A stretch of 13,746 bases of DNA from Planctomycetaceae bacterium (GTDB taxonomy: Bacteria > Planctomycetota > Planctomycetia > Planctomycetales > Planctomycetaceae), in the NCBI GenBank assembly GCA_003445035.1, contig DLVV01000197.1, positions 1-13,746 of the forward strand, read 5' to 3'. The notes under the pieces were generated by a model that saw only the letters and a list, made by a program, of their open reading frames with translations, had not been told where the DNA came from and made no database searches. The position numbers were made by a program, and so were the translations under genes. Of this stretch, positions 5,046 to 13,415 are shown one piece after another. Within the stretch, counting starts at the first letter, position 1. Every line of letters begins with the position of its first letter.

Positions 5046-7706
5046 CTAGTCGATATACGCGAATTCGTTGCTGGCCAACAGCATGTGGCAGAGATCGATG
5101 ATAGCCCGTTGACGGGCGATGTCCGAAGCCACCGCCTTGCCGTCGGCACCGGTGAGATGACGTTGGGATTGTTCGGAAAGGAATTCCACGATCACCTGTT
5201 GTTCCTGTTCGGTTGCCGGACGCGAGTAGGCCAGGCCGATTGCCCGGTTGGCCACCTGGCGGCTGTCGGTGTCGGTCACCCGGATTGCGAACGACTCGGC
5301 CGCCTTCTCCATCCACCGGCTGTTCCAGAGGGTCAAGGCCTGGGTGGCGACAGTTGACTGGGATCGCCGCGAGCAGTTGATTTCGATCGTTGGCTGGTCG
5401 AAGGCCTGGAGCATCGTCTGGGGGTTCAGTCGCAGGATCTGGATGTAAATGCTGCGGCGGTTGTCGGGCTGGCCGTCGGCCATGTTCACCTCGCCGTCCG
5501 GACGTCGTGCGACTCGCAATGCCCCTCCGAAGGGGCGTTGGTCGAGACGTCCCGAGACCGCCAAAACCGCATCGCGGAACGGTTCGGCTCCCAGTCGACG
5601 CAGGCTCTGCCGCCACAGGAACAGGTTGTCGGGATCGACGCGCTCGGAGCGAGCGACCACCTCGGCCGCCGGGCGAGAGACCTGGCGATAGACCGACGAA
5701 AGTGCGATCAGGCGGTGGATGTGCTTGATGTCCCATCCCGACTCGATGAACTCGCGGGCCAGCCAGTCGAGCAGTTTCGGGTGGGTCGGGGCGGCTCCGC
5801 TGGACCCAAAATCGTCGGGTGTGCTGACGATGCCCTGCCCGAAGTGGTGCATCCAGATTCGGTTGACCATCACTCGAGAGGTCAACGGATGACCGGGATG
5901 AGTCAGCCAGCGGGCAAATGCCAGTCTGCGACCCGTGGTGCGGGCTGGCGGGGTCGCCGCCTTCCACTCGAGTGACCGGCCGGTCCTCAACACCACGGGG
6001 ACCCCCGGCGCGACAGCCGGTCCGGGTGTCAACGGGTCGCCGCGTCGCAACAACGGCGTTCGGACGTCACCGGGCATGTCGTACAGGGCCCGGATCTCTT
6101 CGAGGTACACTCGGCGTCGTTGCCACGAACCGGTCTCGGATTGCAGGCGACTTTTTTGCTTGGCGTATTCGGGGAATTCTCCAGGCAGCAGGGTGGCCAG
6201 GGCCTTCTGGTCGGGACGCAACTGGGCCGCGAACTTGCTCGCCAGGTACTGTTGCACCGGATTGCGATCCGCCGCGACGGTTCGCACGGCCTTGGCGACG
6301 TCGGCCCGGATCGGTTCGGGCAGGGCGGCCAGCCGCTTGGCGTACAGCTTGTCACGGAAGCTGGCATCGAGTGTTTTTCCCTCGGCGGTGAGCCGCTTGA
6401 GGTTGGCGTCAACCTCGGCGTTGCGGGCATCGGCGGCCGTCTTCTGCTTGGCACTGGCCACCAGCAGGCGTCGCTGCACCTGCGGGATCCACTGCTTGGG
6501 CCGCAGGGCCGGCATGAAGATCGCCTGCATCCGGTAATAGTCGACCTGGGAAATCGGATCGAACTTGTGGCTGTGGCACCGGGCACAGTGAATGGTCAGG
6601 CCCATCGTGGTGGAGGTGACGATCTGCAGGGTGTCGTTGAGTGTTGGGTAGTGGTAGAGCGCGTCGGCGTTCTTGATGGTCTTGAAGTCGGGCCGCGAGG
6701 CGTCGGCAGCCATTCTCAGGAAGCCGGTCGCCACCAGCCCTTCGACCACGTTTGCCGGCAACCGGTCGGCCGTCTCGTAGACCGACCAGTAGTCGGTCAA
6801 CTCGTCGCCGGCGAGTTGTTCGTGCAGGAACCTGTCGTAGGGCTTGTTGGCGTTGAGCGCCCGGATGACGTAGTCGCGGTACCGCCAGGTGAAGGGCAGG
6901 GGCACGTCGGAACTGAGGACCCCGGCCGAATCGGCGTAACCGGCGGTGTCCAGCCAGTGGCGGCCCCAGCGTTCACCGTAGGCGGGGCTGGCCAGCAGGC
7001 GGTTGACCTCGTGGCGGAACGCGTCCGGCGAGGGGTTGGCCAGGAACCGTGCGAGTTCATGGTCGGCCGGTGGCAGTCCGGTCAGGTCGTAACTGAGCCG
7101 CCGCAACAGGGAGGCGCGATCGGCTTCGGGCGAGAGTTTCAGATGGCGGTCCTGGAGGGAGGCCAGGATGAAACTGTCGATGGGATTCCGCACACGCCGA
7201 GCGTTTTCCGGCTGCAAACCTTTGGGAACCGGGTGCCGGCGGGGGGGCTGAAATGACCAGAATTCTCGTTGCTCTTCGGAGAGATCTTCCAGGCGGATTT
7301 CGCCCAGTTCCCCGGACGTCCCGGAGTCCTTGCCGGTGCCGCGTGCGCCCTCGTTGATCCAGGTGCGGATCAGCCCTTTCTCGGCGGCCGTCAGCTTGGG
7401 CCCTTTGGGAGGCATGCGATTGGAGGCCAGCACGCCCCACAACCGGCTGCTCTCTGCCGCGTTGAGCCGCACCACGGCCCCGTTGTCACTTCCGGTGAGC
7501 ACGCCGCGGCGGGACGAGAGATCCAGGCCGGCCTTGGGCTTGGTTCCCGAATGGCAGCCGGTGCAGCGGGCCTTGAGGATCGGCAGGACAGTCTTTTCGA
7601 ATGCCGGTGTCTTCGCGGCGGTCGGCGGAGTCTTGTCCGCAGCGATCGCGGGGTCACCGCACTGGACGGCGGCGGCGAGGGCGGCGAGGAATGTCAGTCG
7701 CGACAT
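5046..7706 (-). CDS. PSCyt1-DUF1549-DUF1553 (PSD1) planctomycete cytochrome-type protein
   Basis: An 886-residue exported protein. Residues 1-23 form a signal peptide (hydrophobic AALAAAV, ending AIAA). A planctomycete cytochrome c domain follows, with haem-binding C48-T-G-C-H52 and MPPKGP at 98-103, where the Met could be the second axial ligand. DUF1549 (PSCyt2) spans about 148-380, with [19 protein letters not shown] and ERWGRHWLD, and ends in a second CxxCH, C374-A-R-C-H378-SHKFDPI. DUF1553 (PSD1) covers about 595-865, with [30 protein letters not shown] and a C-terminal [13 protein letters not shown]. The middle (about 415-530) is lysine/arginine/alanine-rich and probably helical. This architecture is largely confined to planctomycetes and relatives; electron transfer is inferred from the CxxCH motifs, and the real role is unknown. 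It heads a three-gene operon with two DUF1501 genes. No Shine-Dalgarno is visible. Confidence 0.96.
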   Translation of the reverse strand: MSRLTFLAALAAAVQCGDPAIAADKTPPTAAKTPAFEKTVLPILKARCTGCHSGTKPKAGLDLSSRRGVLTGSDNGAVVRLNAAESSRLWGVLASNRMPPKGPKLTAAEKGLIRTWINEGARGTGKDSGTSGELGEIRLEDLSEEQREFWSFQPPRRHPVPKGLQPENARRVRNPIDSFILASLQDRHLKLSPEADRASLLRRLSYDLTGLPPADHELARFLANPSPDAFRHEVNRLLASPAYGERWGRHWLDTAGYADSAGVLSSDVPLPFTWRYRDYVIRALNANKPYDRFLHEQLAGDELTDYWSVYETADRLPANVVEGLVATGFLRMAADASRPDFKTIKNADALYHYPTLNDTLQIVTSTTMGLTIHCARCHSHKFDPISQVDYYRMQAIFMPALRPKQWIPQVQRRLLVASAKQKTAADARNAEVDANLKRLTAEGKTLDASFRDKLYAKRLAALPEPIRADVAKAVRTVAADRNPVQQYLASKFAAQLRPDQKALATLLPGEFPEYAKQKSRLQSETGSWQRRRVYLEEIRALYDMPGDVRTPLLRRGDPLTPGPAVAPGVPVVLRTGRSLEWKAATPPARTTGRRLAFARWLTHPGHPLTSRVMVNRIWMHHFGQGIVSTPDDFGSSGAAPTHPKLLDWLAREFIESGWDIKHIHRLIALSSVYRQVSRPAAEVVARSERVDPDNLFLWRQSLRRLGAEPFRDAVLAVSGRLDQRPFGGALRVARRPDGEVNMADGQPDNRRSIYIQILRLNPQTMLQAFDQPTIEINCSRRSQSTVATQALTLWNSRWMEKAAESFAIRVTDTDSRQVANRAIGLAYSRPATEQEQQVIVEFLSEQSQRHLTGADGKAVASDIARQRAIIDLCHMLLASNEFAYID

Positions 7707-7775
7707 GGGGGCCGGCTGGAGGGCTTCGAAAGGAGACGGGTCGGTCTCCGCGGAAGGAGCTCCAGTTTAGCACAA

Positions 7776-7807
7776 CGGGCCGCCGCCGGGAGATGACCTG
7801 CGGCCCG
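7776..7807. terminator. GC hairpin after the SMP-30-like gene
   Basis: CGGGCCGC (7776-7783) pairs perfectly with GCGGCCCG (7800-7807) around a 16-base loop, 27 bases beyond the SMP-30-like stop codon and before the next minus-strand gene at 7706. There is no T-run afterwards, so termination would need another factor. The 128-base spacer must otherwise supply the promoter of the downstream operon; TGCTAAACT at 7771-7763 on the minus strand resembles an extended -10, but no -35 was seen. Confidence 0.35.
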
Positions 7808-7834
7808 CTGTGGTCTGTGGCGTCGTTGTCGAGA

Positions 7835-8899
7835 TCACTTGGCGTCGGGCAGTTGATAACCCTTCACGTTGGTGCGAATCCGGTAGAGGCTCTTGCCGGA
7901 GGTGACGTAGAGCAGCTTGGCGTCCTTGCCCCTGGCAAACCCGACGTTGGTCGGAAGTTCCGGAGTCTTGATGTAGGCCAGTTCCTTGCCGGCCGGCGAG
8001 TAGACGACGATGCCCGGACGTTTCTCGGAGCGCACGGCCACGAAGAGGTTGCCCTTGGCATCGACAACGAGTCCGTCGGGACCGTCCTCAGGATAGTAGT
8101 CCACCAGCGTCTTGCGGAAAGTGGCCTCTCCCTTGGCGTCGAGGTCGTAGGCCATCAGTGCCATGTGCCCTTTCCTGAGAGGAGCAGCCGGGGCGACCGG
8201 ACCCTTGGCGTCCTCGGCCTTGCCGAGCCGTTCGAAGCCGGTGGCCCCGTTGTCGTTGCTGACGACGTACAGGGTTTTCTGGTCCGGCGAGATGCAGACC
8301 CCGTTGGGCTTGCCCGCGTCGGAGATGATGCGATGGATCGACCCGTCGGTGTCGATTCGGTAGACGCCCATCACCGGTTGCTCGATCGCCTCGTGGCCCA
8401 GGTACCTGGGATCGCTGAAGTAGAGGCGTCCCTTGAGGTCGATGGTGACGTCGTTGGGCGAGTTGAGTCGCCGGCCCTCGAACATCCCGGTGATGATGTA
8501 GCTCATCCCGGTTTTCATGTCGGTCCGGGTCACTCGCTGGCCGCCGTAGTCGGCTCCCTCGCAGATGATCATGTCTCCCCGGGCGTCGAACTTGATGCCG
8601 TTGGACATGCCCGAGGGCGAGCGGAAGATCGTCGTCTTGTTGGTGTTGGGGTTGTATTTCCAGATGTGACCGGCGTGGATCGCCCCGGTCTCGGTCGTGG
8701 CCTGGTGCGAGAAGGTGATGTCACTGAAATAGACCAACCCGTCGGGAGCCACCGCGACACCCTCGGTCAGGACAATGCCGTCGAAGAGTTTCTCGAGCTT
8801 GGCCCCCGGAGGGATGATCGGGTCAGCCGCGGTGGCTGGAGCCGAGAAGATGGAGACCAGTCCGAGAAGCAGCATCAGGTTGGGAACGAGGCGTCTCAT
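7835..8899 (-). CDS. Secreted SMP-30/gluconolactonase-like beta-propeller protein
   Basis: A 354-residue protein with a clear signal peptide (MRRLVPNLMLLLGLVSIFSA, cleavage after ATA near 24). The rest is a six-bladed propeller of the SMP-30/gluconolactonase/LRE type, whose members hydrolyse sugar lactones using one divalent metal ion. Candidate active-site residues fall where the family has them: E46 in LTEGVAVAPDG, N149 in NSPNDV, N199 in GKPNGVCISPDQKTLYV, and D275 in DGPDGLVVD. These agree with the known Glu, Asn, Asn, Asp set. It is likely periplasmic or extracellular. The start ATG has AAGGA (8912-8908) eight bases ahead, one of the few clear ribosome binding sites here. It follows the glycosidase-like propeller gene by 73 bases on the same strand, so both may share a transcript. 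Substrate unknown. Confidence 0.9.
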   Translation of the reverse strand: MRRLVPNLMLLLGLVSIFSAPATAADPIIPPGAKLEKLFDGIVLTEGVAVAPDGLVYFSDITFSHQATTETGAIHAGHIWKYNPNTNKTTIFRSPSGMSNGIKFDARGDMIICEGADYGGQRVTRTDMKTGMSYIITGMFEGRRLNSPNDVTIDLKGRLYFSDPRYLGHEAIEQPVMGVYRIDTDGSIHRIISDAGKPNGVCISPDQKTLYVVSNDNGATGFERLGKAEDAKGPVAPAAPLRKGHMALMAYDLDAKGEATFRKTLVDYYPEDGPDGLVVDAKGNLFVAVRSEKRPGIVVYSPAGKELAYIKTPELPTNVGFARGKDAKLLYVTSGKSLYRIRTNVKGYQLPDAK

Positions 8900-8972
8900 G
8901 GTGTGTGTCCTTGGTGTTGAAGAGTGAGGTGTGTGGAGTAGGAGTTCGGGCTGTCGTTGTGTGAGATACCTT

Positions 8973-10643
8973 TCAGGCCAACTGGGGATAGAACCGGTAG
9001 CTGTAGAGGACCGCGCCACGGATCTCGAAGTGCAGCGAGACCTGCCGGCCGACCAGGTCAGCCAGGTCGGGCTTGGTCTTCCAGCGGGCGATCGAATACA
9101 GCCGCTTGGTGTCGACCGGTATCCGGGAGTCTTCGAGCGAATAACCCGGCAGTGGCGAGCCGTCGGGGCCAATGACGGCGACGCGGATCGGCGTGTGTTC
9201 CAGGTACTCGACATTAACCGCCAGGTGCTTGCGGGTCAGCTTGATCGGCTTGGTGCGGACCTGGCCGGGCGGCAGGTTTCTCCACTGGCCAAGCCCGGCG
9301 AACCGGTCGAGACCGATGGTGGCCAGTCCCATCGACATGGGATTGCCCCGATCGGCGTGCCGCTTGAGGCCGGCGCCGGTGTAGTGAAACAACAGCTTCT
9401 CACCCACCCGTCCGGGGGGGTTGTGCGACGGGTAAGCCAGGGCGCGGTCGAAGGAGTCCTCGGCCCCCACGTCCAGGAACGGGCGATTGGGGAACACCCG
9501 CTGCCACGTTCCGCCCGGACGATGGCAGACCAGTTCGCAGGTCGCTCCCAGCCCGGCCAGCGGCCAGCGTTCGGCCAGGCCGATGTTCACGTTGCCATAG
9601 TTGAACGGCGTGATGCCCCCGTGCCACTGGAAGGTCTTGTTGAACTCGGGGTCGGAGCCCTTGCCGAAGACCACTTCGAGCTTCGACCACGCCTGCCAGT
9701 CCTTGCTGGTTCTCAGGGACGCGTTGCGACCGCCCTGGTCGTGTGCTCGCTCGTTGAGCCACCAGCGGCGGTTGCGGTGATCGCGGGTGACCATCATGTA
9801 GTCGCCACCCAGGGCCGGGAAGAGCCGTTGCGGACGCCGGGTCCAGTGGATGCCGTCGGGGCTGGTGTCCATGTACTGCCCGAAAACGCTGCGGGACCGT
9901 GCCACCTGTGCGGGGCTGACGCCCGGATACCGCTTGGGGTAGGCCGGGGCCCACATGCGGTGGTCCTGCATGTTGGCGATCAGCTTGTAACGCCGCATCG
10001 GATCGGGGTCGTCATCGTCGCGGACGACGGTCAGTCCGTCGAGGTTGTTGATCACACCGATCTGGTCGCCGTTTTCGTCGATCGCCGGCAGCCCCAGGCC
10101 CCGGCGGGCGAGTTCTTCGTCGACCAGGTTCTTGCTCTTGGGGTGACAACTGTAAAAGAGGTTGTTCCGTTTGCTGCCCCGAAAGTCGACCACTCCCAGG
10201 TCGGGCTTGGTCCAGCGGATGCCGTCACGGCTCTCGGCGTAGGCGTAGCCGCCGACGTCGAGCAGATCGAAACGTCTCTGGGTGTTGAAGGCGAAATACC
10301 ACATCCGGAACAGCCCGTCGGGTTCCTGGATCACGCTGCCCCAGGCCTGGGCGCGTTCGCCTTCCCACGGTCGGTCGGCCACCAGCACCGGTCGTGGATG
10401 CTTTTTTATCCGGTTCATGATCCGCTTGACGTGTTTCTGTTCAGCGATCTCGTGATCGTCGACCATCAGGTGCAGATGCGGATCGTGGTGATCTTGCGGA
10501 TCCCGGTTGGTCGTCAGGAGGTAACTCTGGTTGCCATCGTCCGGCGGAGCCGAAAGCAGCCGGGGACCTCGACCGGGCGTGCTGACGCCGGCGGCCAGGG
10601 CGATCGAGGAGGCAAGAAACCGTCGACGTGTGGATCTTGGCAT
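8973..10643 (-). CDS. Tat-exported GH32/GH43-like beta-propeller protein
   Basis: A 556-residue protein beginning MPRSTRRRFLASSIALAAG, a strong Tat signal (R6-R7-R8-F-L). The frame is open upstream to 10808, but the Tat signal fixes the start at 10643. Repeated strand motifs LFRMWYFAF, YAESRDGIRWTKPDLG and DTSPDGIHWT mark a propeller of the GH32/GH43/sialidase-like type common in planctomycetes and often annotated only as hypothetical. The segment DDPDPMRRYKLIANM and the Trp/Arg-rich DHRNRRWWLNERAHDQGGR are likely near the pocket. The last 90 residues (for example QVSLHFEIRGAVLYSYRFYPQ) look like a beta-sandwich add-on, possibly sugar binding. Exported glycoside hydrolase or binding protein is a reasonable guess; I cannot assign catalytic residues. 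It is divergent from the gene at 10807 and precedes the SMP-30-like gene. Confidence 0.82.
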   Translation of the reverse strand: MPRSTRRRFLASSIALAAGVSTPGRGPRLLSAPPDDGNQSYLLTTNRDPQDHHDPHLHLMVDDHEIAEQKHVKRIMNRIKKHPRPVLVADRPWEGERAQAWGSVIQEPDGLFRMWYFAFNTQRRFDLLDVGGYAYAESRDGIRWTKPDLGVVDFRGSKRNNLFYSCHPKSKNLVDEELARRGLGLPAIDENGDQIGVINNLDGLTVVRDDDDPDPMRRYKLIANMQDHRMWAPAYPKRYPGVSPAQVARSRSVFGQYMDTSPDGIHWTRRPQRLFPALGGDYMMVTRDHRNRRWWLNERAHDQGGRNASLRTSKDWQAWSKLEVVFGKGSDPEFNKTFQWHGGITPFNYGNVNIGLAERWPLAGLGATCELVCHRPGGTWQRVFPNRPFLDVGAEDSFDRALAYPSHNPPGRVGEKLLFHYTGAGLKRHADRGNPMSMGLATIGLDRFAGLGQWRNLPPGQVRTKPIKLTRKHLAVNVEYLEHTPIRVAVIGPDGSPLPGYSLEDSRIPVDTKRLYSIARWKTKPDLADLVGRQVSLHFEIRGAVLYSYRFYPQLA

Positions 10644-10717
10644 GCGGGACGTGGTCCTGTGGTTCACTGGTGTCCAATCGTGGGGTTCCGCATGGTCGGC
10701 CAATCCCACCGCTAATT

Positions 10718-10734
10718 CAACTCGCGGCGAGTTG
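10718..10734. promoter_or_regulatory. Perfect 17-bp palindrome in divergent spacer, operator candidate
   Basis: CAACTCGC-g-GCGAGTTG reads identically on both strands apart from the single central base. It lies in the middle of the 163-bp spacer between the divergent propeller gene (start 10643) and the uncharacterised gene (start 10807), 75 and 72 bases from the two start codons. A dimeric regulator bound there could control both directions. The site resembles LacI/GntR-type operators only in general form; no regulator gene is in the window. Confidence 0.45.
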
Positions 10735-10806
10735 ATCCCCGCCTTCACAAACTCAACACTAGCGGCGGATGTTCCACCCGTTTTCACCTTGCCGAGATGT
10801 TGACTC

Positions 10807-11706
10807 ATGCCCCGATGGACCCAGGTTCTCGAACTCGATTCCGACCGCCAGCCCGTCTCCGGTGATGCCGATGCCCTGGTCGCAGCCGTGCGTTCGGGAG
10901 CCGACCTGAGAATCGGTACGGCGTTTCGTCACAACGAACACATCGATCCCGCATCCGACCGTGACGAGTTGATCCGCGAGGTAATGGATTTTCGGGTGTG
11001 CTACCTGGTCGAAGACCGGTGGGTGGCGGGGATCGAGAACATGCGGATGCCGGTCGAATTGCCCGACGGGTTCGGGCCGCGCGAGTCGATGAGCTTTTTT
11101 CTGTACAACCAGGATGGGCACCAGGCGATCGCTCGACCGTTTTTTGACGCTCGGCAGCCGATCTCGGCTCCGGGCGTCTCGCCGACCGACGAATGGGTCG
11201 ACATGCCCAAGTACCACGAGCTCGGGTCGTTTGACGCGGGGACCAACGCGCCCAGCAGCCACTTCATCTACGACTTCGAGTATTTCCGCTACTTCGTGGG
11301 GGCCGATTGGCGCGAGGTGCTCAGTCACGAGAGTGACGGAAGCGTGACCGGCGGGTCAGTCGTGGACCTGGCCGACGCGGTCGGGGGTGGGGCGGAGGTC
11401 AAGGTGGCGATCCGTGGGTTGTGCGCGGATCTGGAGGAGACCCCCGGTGAGGTCGACCACGAGGTCTTCATCCACCTGGGGGCGTGCTACTACTACACCG
11501 AGGAGCAACGGCTGATGGCCGCCGCGAATCCGGTGGTCCGAACCCGTCCGTCAACACCCCTGGGCTACGGGACCGAATCCTGGGACTTCGGCTGGTTGAT
11601 GCCCCGGACCGACGGGCACGTGGCCGGCTGGATGTGCGATCCCTACACGCTGAAGTTTCGTCGGACGGCATCCCGGTACGCCATCCGCTGGTTCGTCAGT
11701 GAATGA
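10807..11706 (+). CDS. Uncharacterised conserved-looking protein (299 residues)
   Basis: I cannot assign a known domain. The protein has no signal peptide or membrane segment and is probably cytosolic. It is acidic and rich in aromatic residues (SHFIYDFEYFRYFVGADW, ACYYYTEE, ESWDFGWLMP), with several compact motifs that look conserved: ADLRIGTAFRHNEH (33-46), ESMSFFLYNQDG (93-104), EVKVAIRGLCADL (197-209), HEVFIHLG (218-225) and DPYTLKF (278-284). The end, YAIRWFVSE, reads like a final beta-strand. The composition suggests a mainly beta fold. Similar proteins seem to occur in other planctomycetes, from memory only. It is divergent from the Tat-exported propeller gene across the palindrome at 10718-10734 and lies 121 bases before the sialidase gene on the same strand, so it may be coregulated with either. 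The start ATG has no clear ribosome binding site. Confidence 0.85.
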   Translation: MPRWTQVLELDSDRQPVSGDADALVAAVRSGADLRIGTAFRHNEHIDPASDRDELIREVMDFRVCYLVEDRWVAGIENMRMPVELPDGFGPRESMSFFLYNQDGHQAIARPFFDARQPISAPGVSPTDEWVDMPKYHELGSFDAGTNAPSSHFIYDFEYFRYFVGADWREVLSHESDGSVTGGSVVDLADAVGGGAEVKVAIRGLCADLEETPGEVDHEVFIHLGACYYYTEEQRLMAAANPVVRTRPSTPLGYGTESWDFGWLMPRTDGHVAGWMCDPYTLKFRRTASRYAIRWFVSE

Positions 11707-11827
11707 GCCTGGTGCCGGGTTTGACATCGGGTCGGCGAGTCGGTTGGTTGGTGAGACGGCTGGTCGGGACAGTTGGTCCTCAGGCCGCCGACGCGAGTCC
11801 ACAACATGAACCAGAGCAGGTGATCCG

Positions 11828-13396
11828 ATGAGAATGCAGGGCATGATGGGAGTGCTGGGGGTGCTGTTGGCGACCCTGTCGACAGGCGGCTGGGTCTCTG
11901 CCGCGGAAGTCACCGCCGTGGTGACTCAGGAGGTCCGCCCGGTACTGGTCCGCAACGACCACAACCGCCTGTTGAAACTGACGGTGACCTGTCAGAAGCC
12001 CTACGTCGTGGTGGATTCCCTGACGGTGTCGTTGTCCGGAACCGATGATCGCGACGACATCGACGTGCTCGAGGTCTTCCGGGGATCGGACTTCAGTCCG
12101 CAGGTGCGGTTTGGGGATTCGGTGTCAGTCAAGGGCCGCCGGACGAAGATCGCCGGCCACGCGCGGCTCGAAAAGGGCGAGAACCACTTCTGGGTCTCCT
12201 GCCGGCTGGAGAGTGATGCGGACCTGGATCACCAGGTGGATGCGACCTGCGTGCGGGTCGAGACCTCTGCCGGCAACATCCGGCCAGTCGACAAGACCAA
12301 CGGCCTGCGGCTGAGGATCGGGTTGGCGCTGCGGAAGCATTTTGATGACGGTGTCCACACCTATCGGATCGCTGCCCTGGCAACCTCGGCCAAGGGCACG
12401 TTGCTTTGTGCCTACGACATGCGGCGGCGGAAGGGGCGAGATCTCCAGGAGGACATCGATATCGGCCTGATGCGGAGCACAGACGGTGGTCAGACCTGGA
12501 CCCCGCAACAGATGATCATGGACATGGGCACCTGGGGCGGTCACCCCCAGCATCTCAACGGGGTCAGCGATCCCGGCCTGATTGTCGATCCGGCGACCGG
12601 CCAGATCTGGTGTTTTGCCGTCTGGATGGTCGGCAAGGAGGGCAACCACCAGTGGAACGAGGGTGGATCGGAGAAGGGCTGGGAGATCGGCAAAAGCGCC
12701 CAGTTCCTGATGGTCACGAGCACCGATGACGGCAAGACCTGGAGCGAACCGAAGAACATGACCCGGGCGTGGAAGAAGAAGGAGTGGATCCTGTTCGCTC
12801 CCTCACCCCAGTCGGGCATTGCGTTGTCCGACGGAACGCTGGTGATGCCGACACAGGGCCGCGACGAGAACAACGGGCACTTCTCCAACCTGCTGGTCAG
12901 CACCGATCATGGCAAGACCTGGACGGTCAGCGCCAAGGCCTCGATCGGGAACACCGAGTGCCAGGCGGTGCAGTTGGGCGACGGCAGCATCATGCTCAAC
13001 AGTCGGACCGAATCGCCAACGAAGTTCCGTACGGTCAACATCACCCGTGATTTGGGCAAGACCTGGACGTCCCATCCGACCAGTCTCAAGACGCTGATCG
13101 AGCCCAACTGCAACGGCAGCACCTACCGTTTTGATTACCGCTCTCGGGGCAGGAACCGTCACGTGTTGCTGTTCGCCAACCCCTTTTCCCAGACCGGACG
13201 CGATCACCATTCGATCCGCACCAGTTTCGACGATGGCATGACCTGGCCCAAACGGGTGTTGCTGGACATCGGCAGTGGGGCCGGTTACCCGAGCCTGTCT
13301 CGAGCCGATGACGATCACGTGGGGATCGTCTACGAGGGCAGCGGCGCGAAGCTGGTCTATCAGAGGCTGTCGCTGGAAGACCTGATGGGTCGTTGA
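11828..13396 (+). CDS. Secreted exo-alpha-sialidase, GH33
   Basis: A 522-residue protein. Residues 1-26 are a signal peptide ending VSAA. About 30-150 match the beta-sandwich found ahead of BNR-repeat sialidases, and 170-522 form the six-bladed catalytic propeller. Five Asp-boxes are visible: STDGGQTW (217-224), STDDGKTW (298-305), STDHGKTW (358-365), TRDLGKTW (406-413) and SFDDGMTW (466-473). The catalytic set can be placed by comparison with characterised bacterial sialidases: arginine triad R180 (YRIAAL), R393 (LNSR) and R464 (SIRTS); acid/base D205; nucleophile Y487 (GYPSL) with its partner E377, 16 residues before R393 as in known enzymes. It should release terminal sialic acids from glycans outside the cytoplasm. 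AGG seven bases ahead of the ATG supports the start; ATG at 11834 is an alternative. No sialic acid catabolism genes are in the window. Confidence 0.94.
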   Translation: MRMQGMMGVLGVLLATLSTGGWVSAAEVTAVVTQEVRPVLVRNDHNRLLKLTVTCQKPYVVVDSLTVSLSGTDDRDDIDVLEVFRGSDFSPQVRFGDSVSVKGRRTKIAGHARLEKGENHFWVSCRLESDADLDHQVDATCVRVETSAGNIRPVDKTNGLRLRIGLALRKHFDDGVHTYRIAALATSAKGTLLCAYDMRRRKGRDLQEDIDIGLMRSTDGGQTWTPQQMIMDMGTWGGHPQHLNGVSDPGLIVDPATGQIWCFAVWMVGKEGNHQWNEGGSEKGWEIGKSAQFLMVTSTDDGKTWSEPKNMTRAWKKKEWILFAPSPQSGIALSDGTLVMPTQGRDENNGHFSNLLVSTDHGKTWTVSAKASIGNTECQAVQLGDGSIMLNSRTESPTKFRTVNITRDLGKTWTSHPTSLKTLIEPNCNGSTYRFDYRSRGRNRHVLLFANPFSQTGRDHHSIRTSFDDGMTWPKRVLLDIGSGAGYPSLSRADDDHVGIVYEGSGAKLVYQRLSLEDLMGR

Positions 13397-13415
13397 GCCG
13401 GGACACAACGACAAA

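Noticed and set aside
5023..5967. A 315-codon N-terminal extension of the second DUF1501 gene
   Set aside because: It would overlap the C-terminal third of the cytochrome-type gene in another frame, reads as Arg/Pro/Gly-rich low-complexity sequence, and would bury the Tat signal at the internal start.
6120..7256. Open plus-strand frame (378 codons) antisense to the PSCyt1-PSD1 gene
   Set aside because: The opposite strand encodes an unmistakable DUF1549/DUF1553 protein; the antisense translation is Val/Gly-rich with no recognisable motif.
5046..7706. Lipoprotein signal at Cys16 (AAVQC) of the PSCyt1-PSD1 protein
   Set aside because: Gln before the Cys does not fit a lipobox, and a normal Sec cleavage site (AIAA) follows at about residue 23.
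7601..8920. Open plus-strand frame (439 codons) antisense to the SMP-30-like gene
   Set aside because: Same antisense effect; the opposite strand carries a signal peptide and the full metal-site residue set.
8931..10715. Long open plus-strand frame (594 codons) antisense to the Tat-exported propeller gene
   Set aside because: The minus-strand product has a Tat signal and coherent propeller motifs, while the plus-strand translation shows no domain and mirrors the codon bias of GC-rich coding DNA, where antisense stops are rare.
11707..11827. TTGACA at 11721-11726 as a -35 box for the sialidase gene
   Set aside because: No -10-like hexamer lies 16 to 18 bases downstream; one exact hexamer alone is not enough. 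The spacer is otherwise rich in GGTCGG/GGTTGG-like steps without clear structure.
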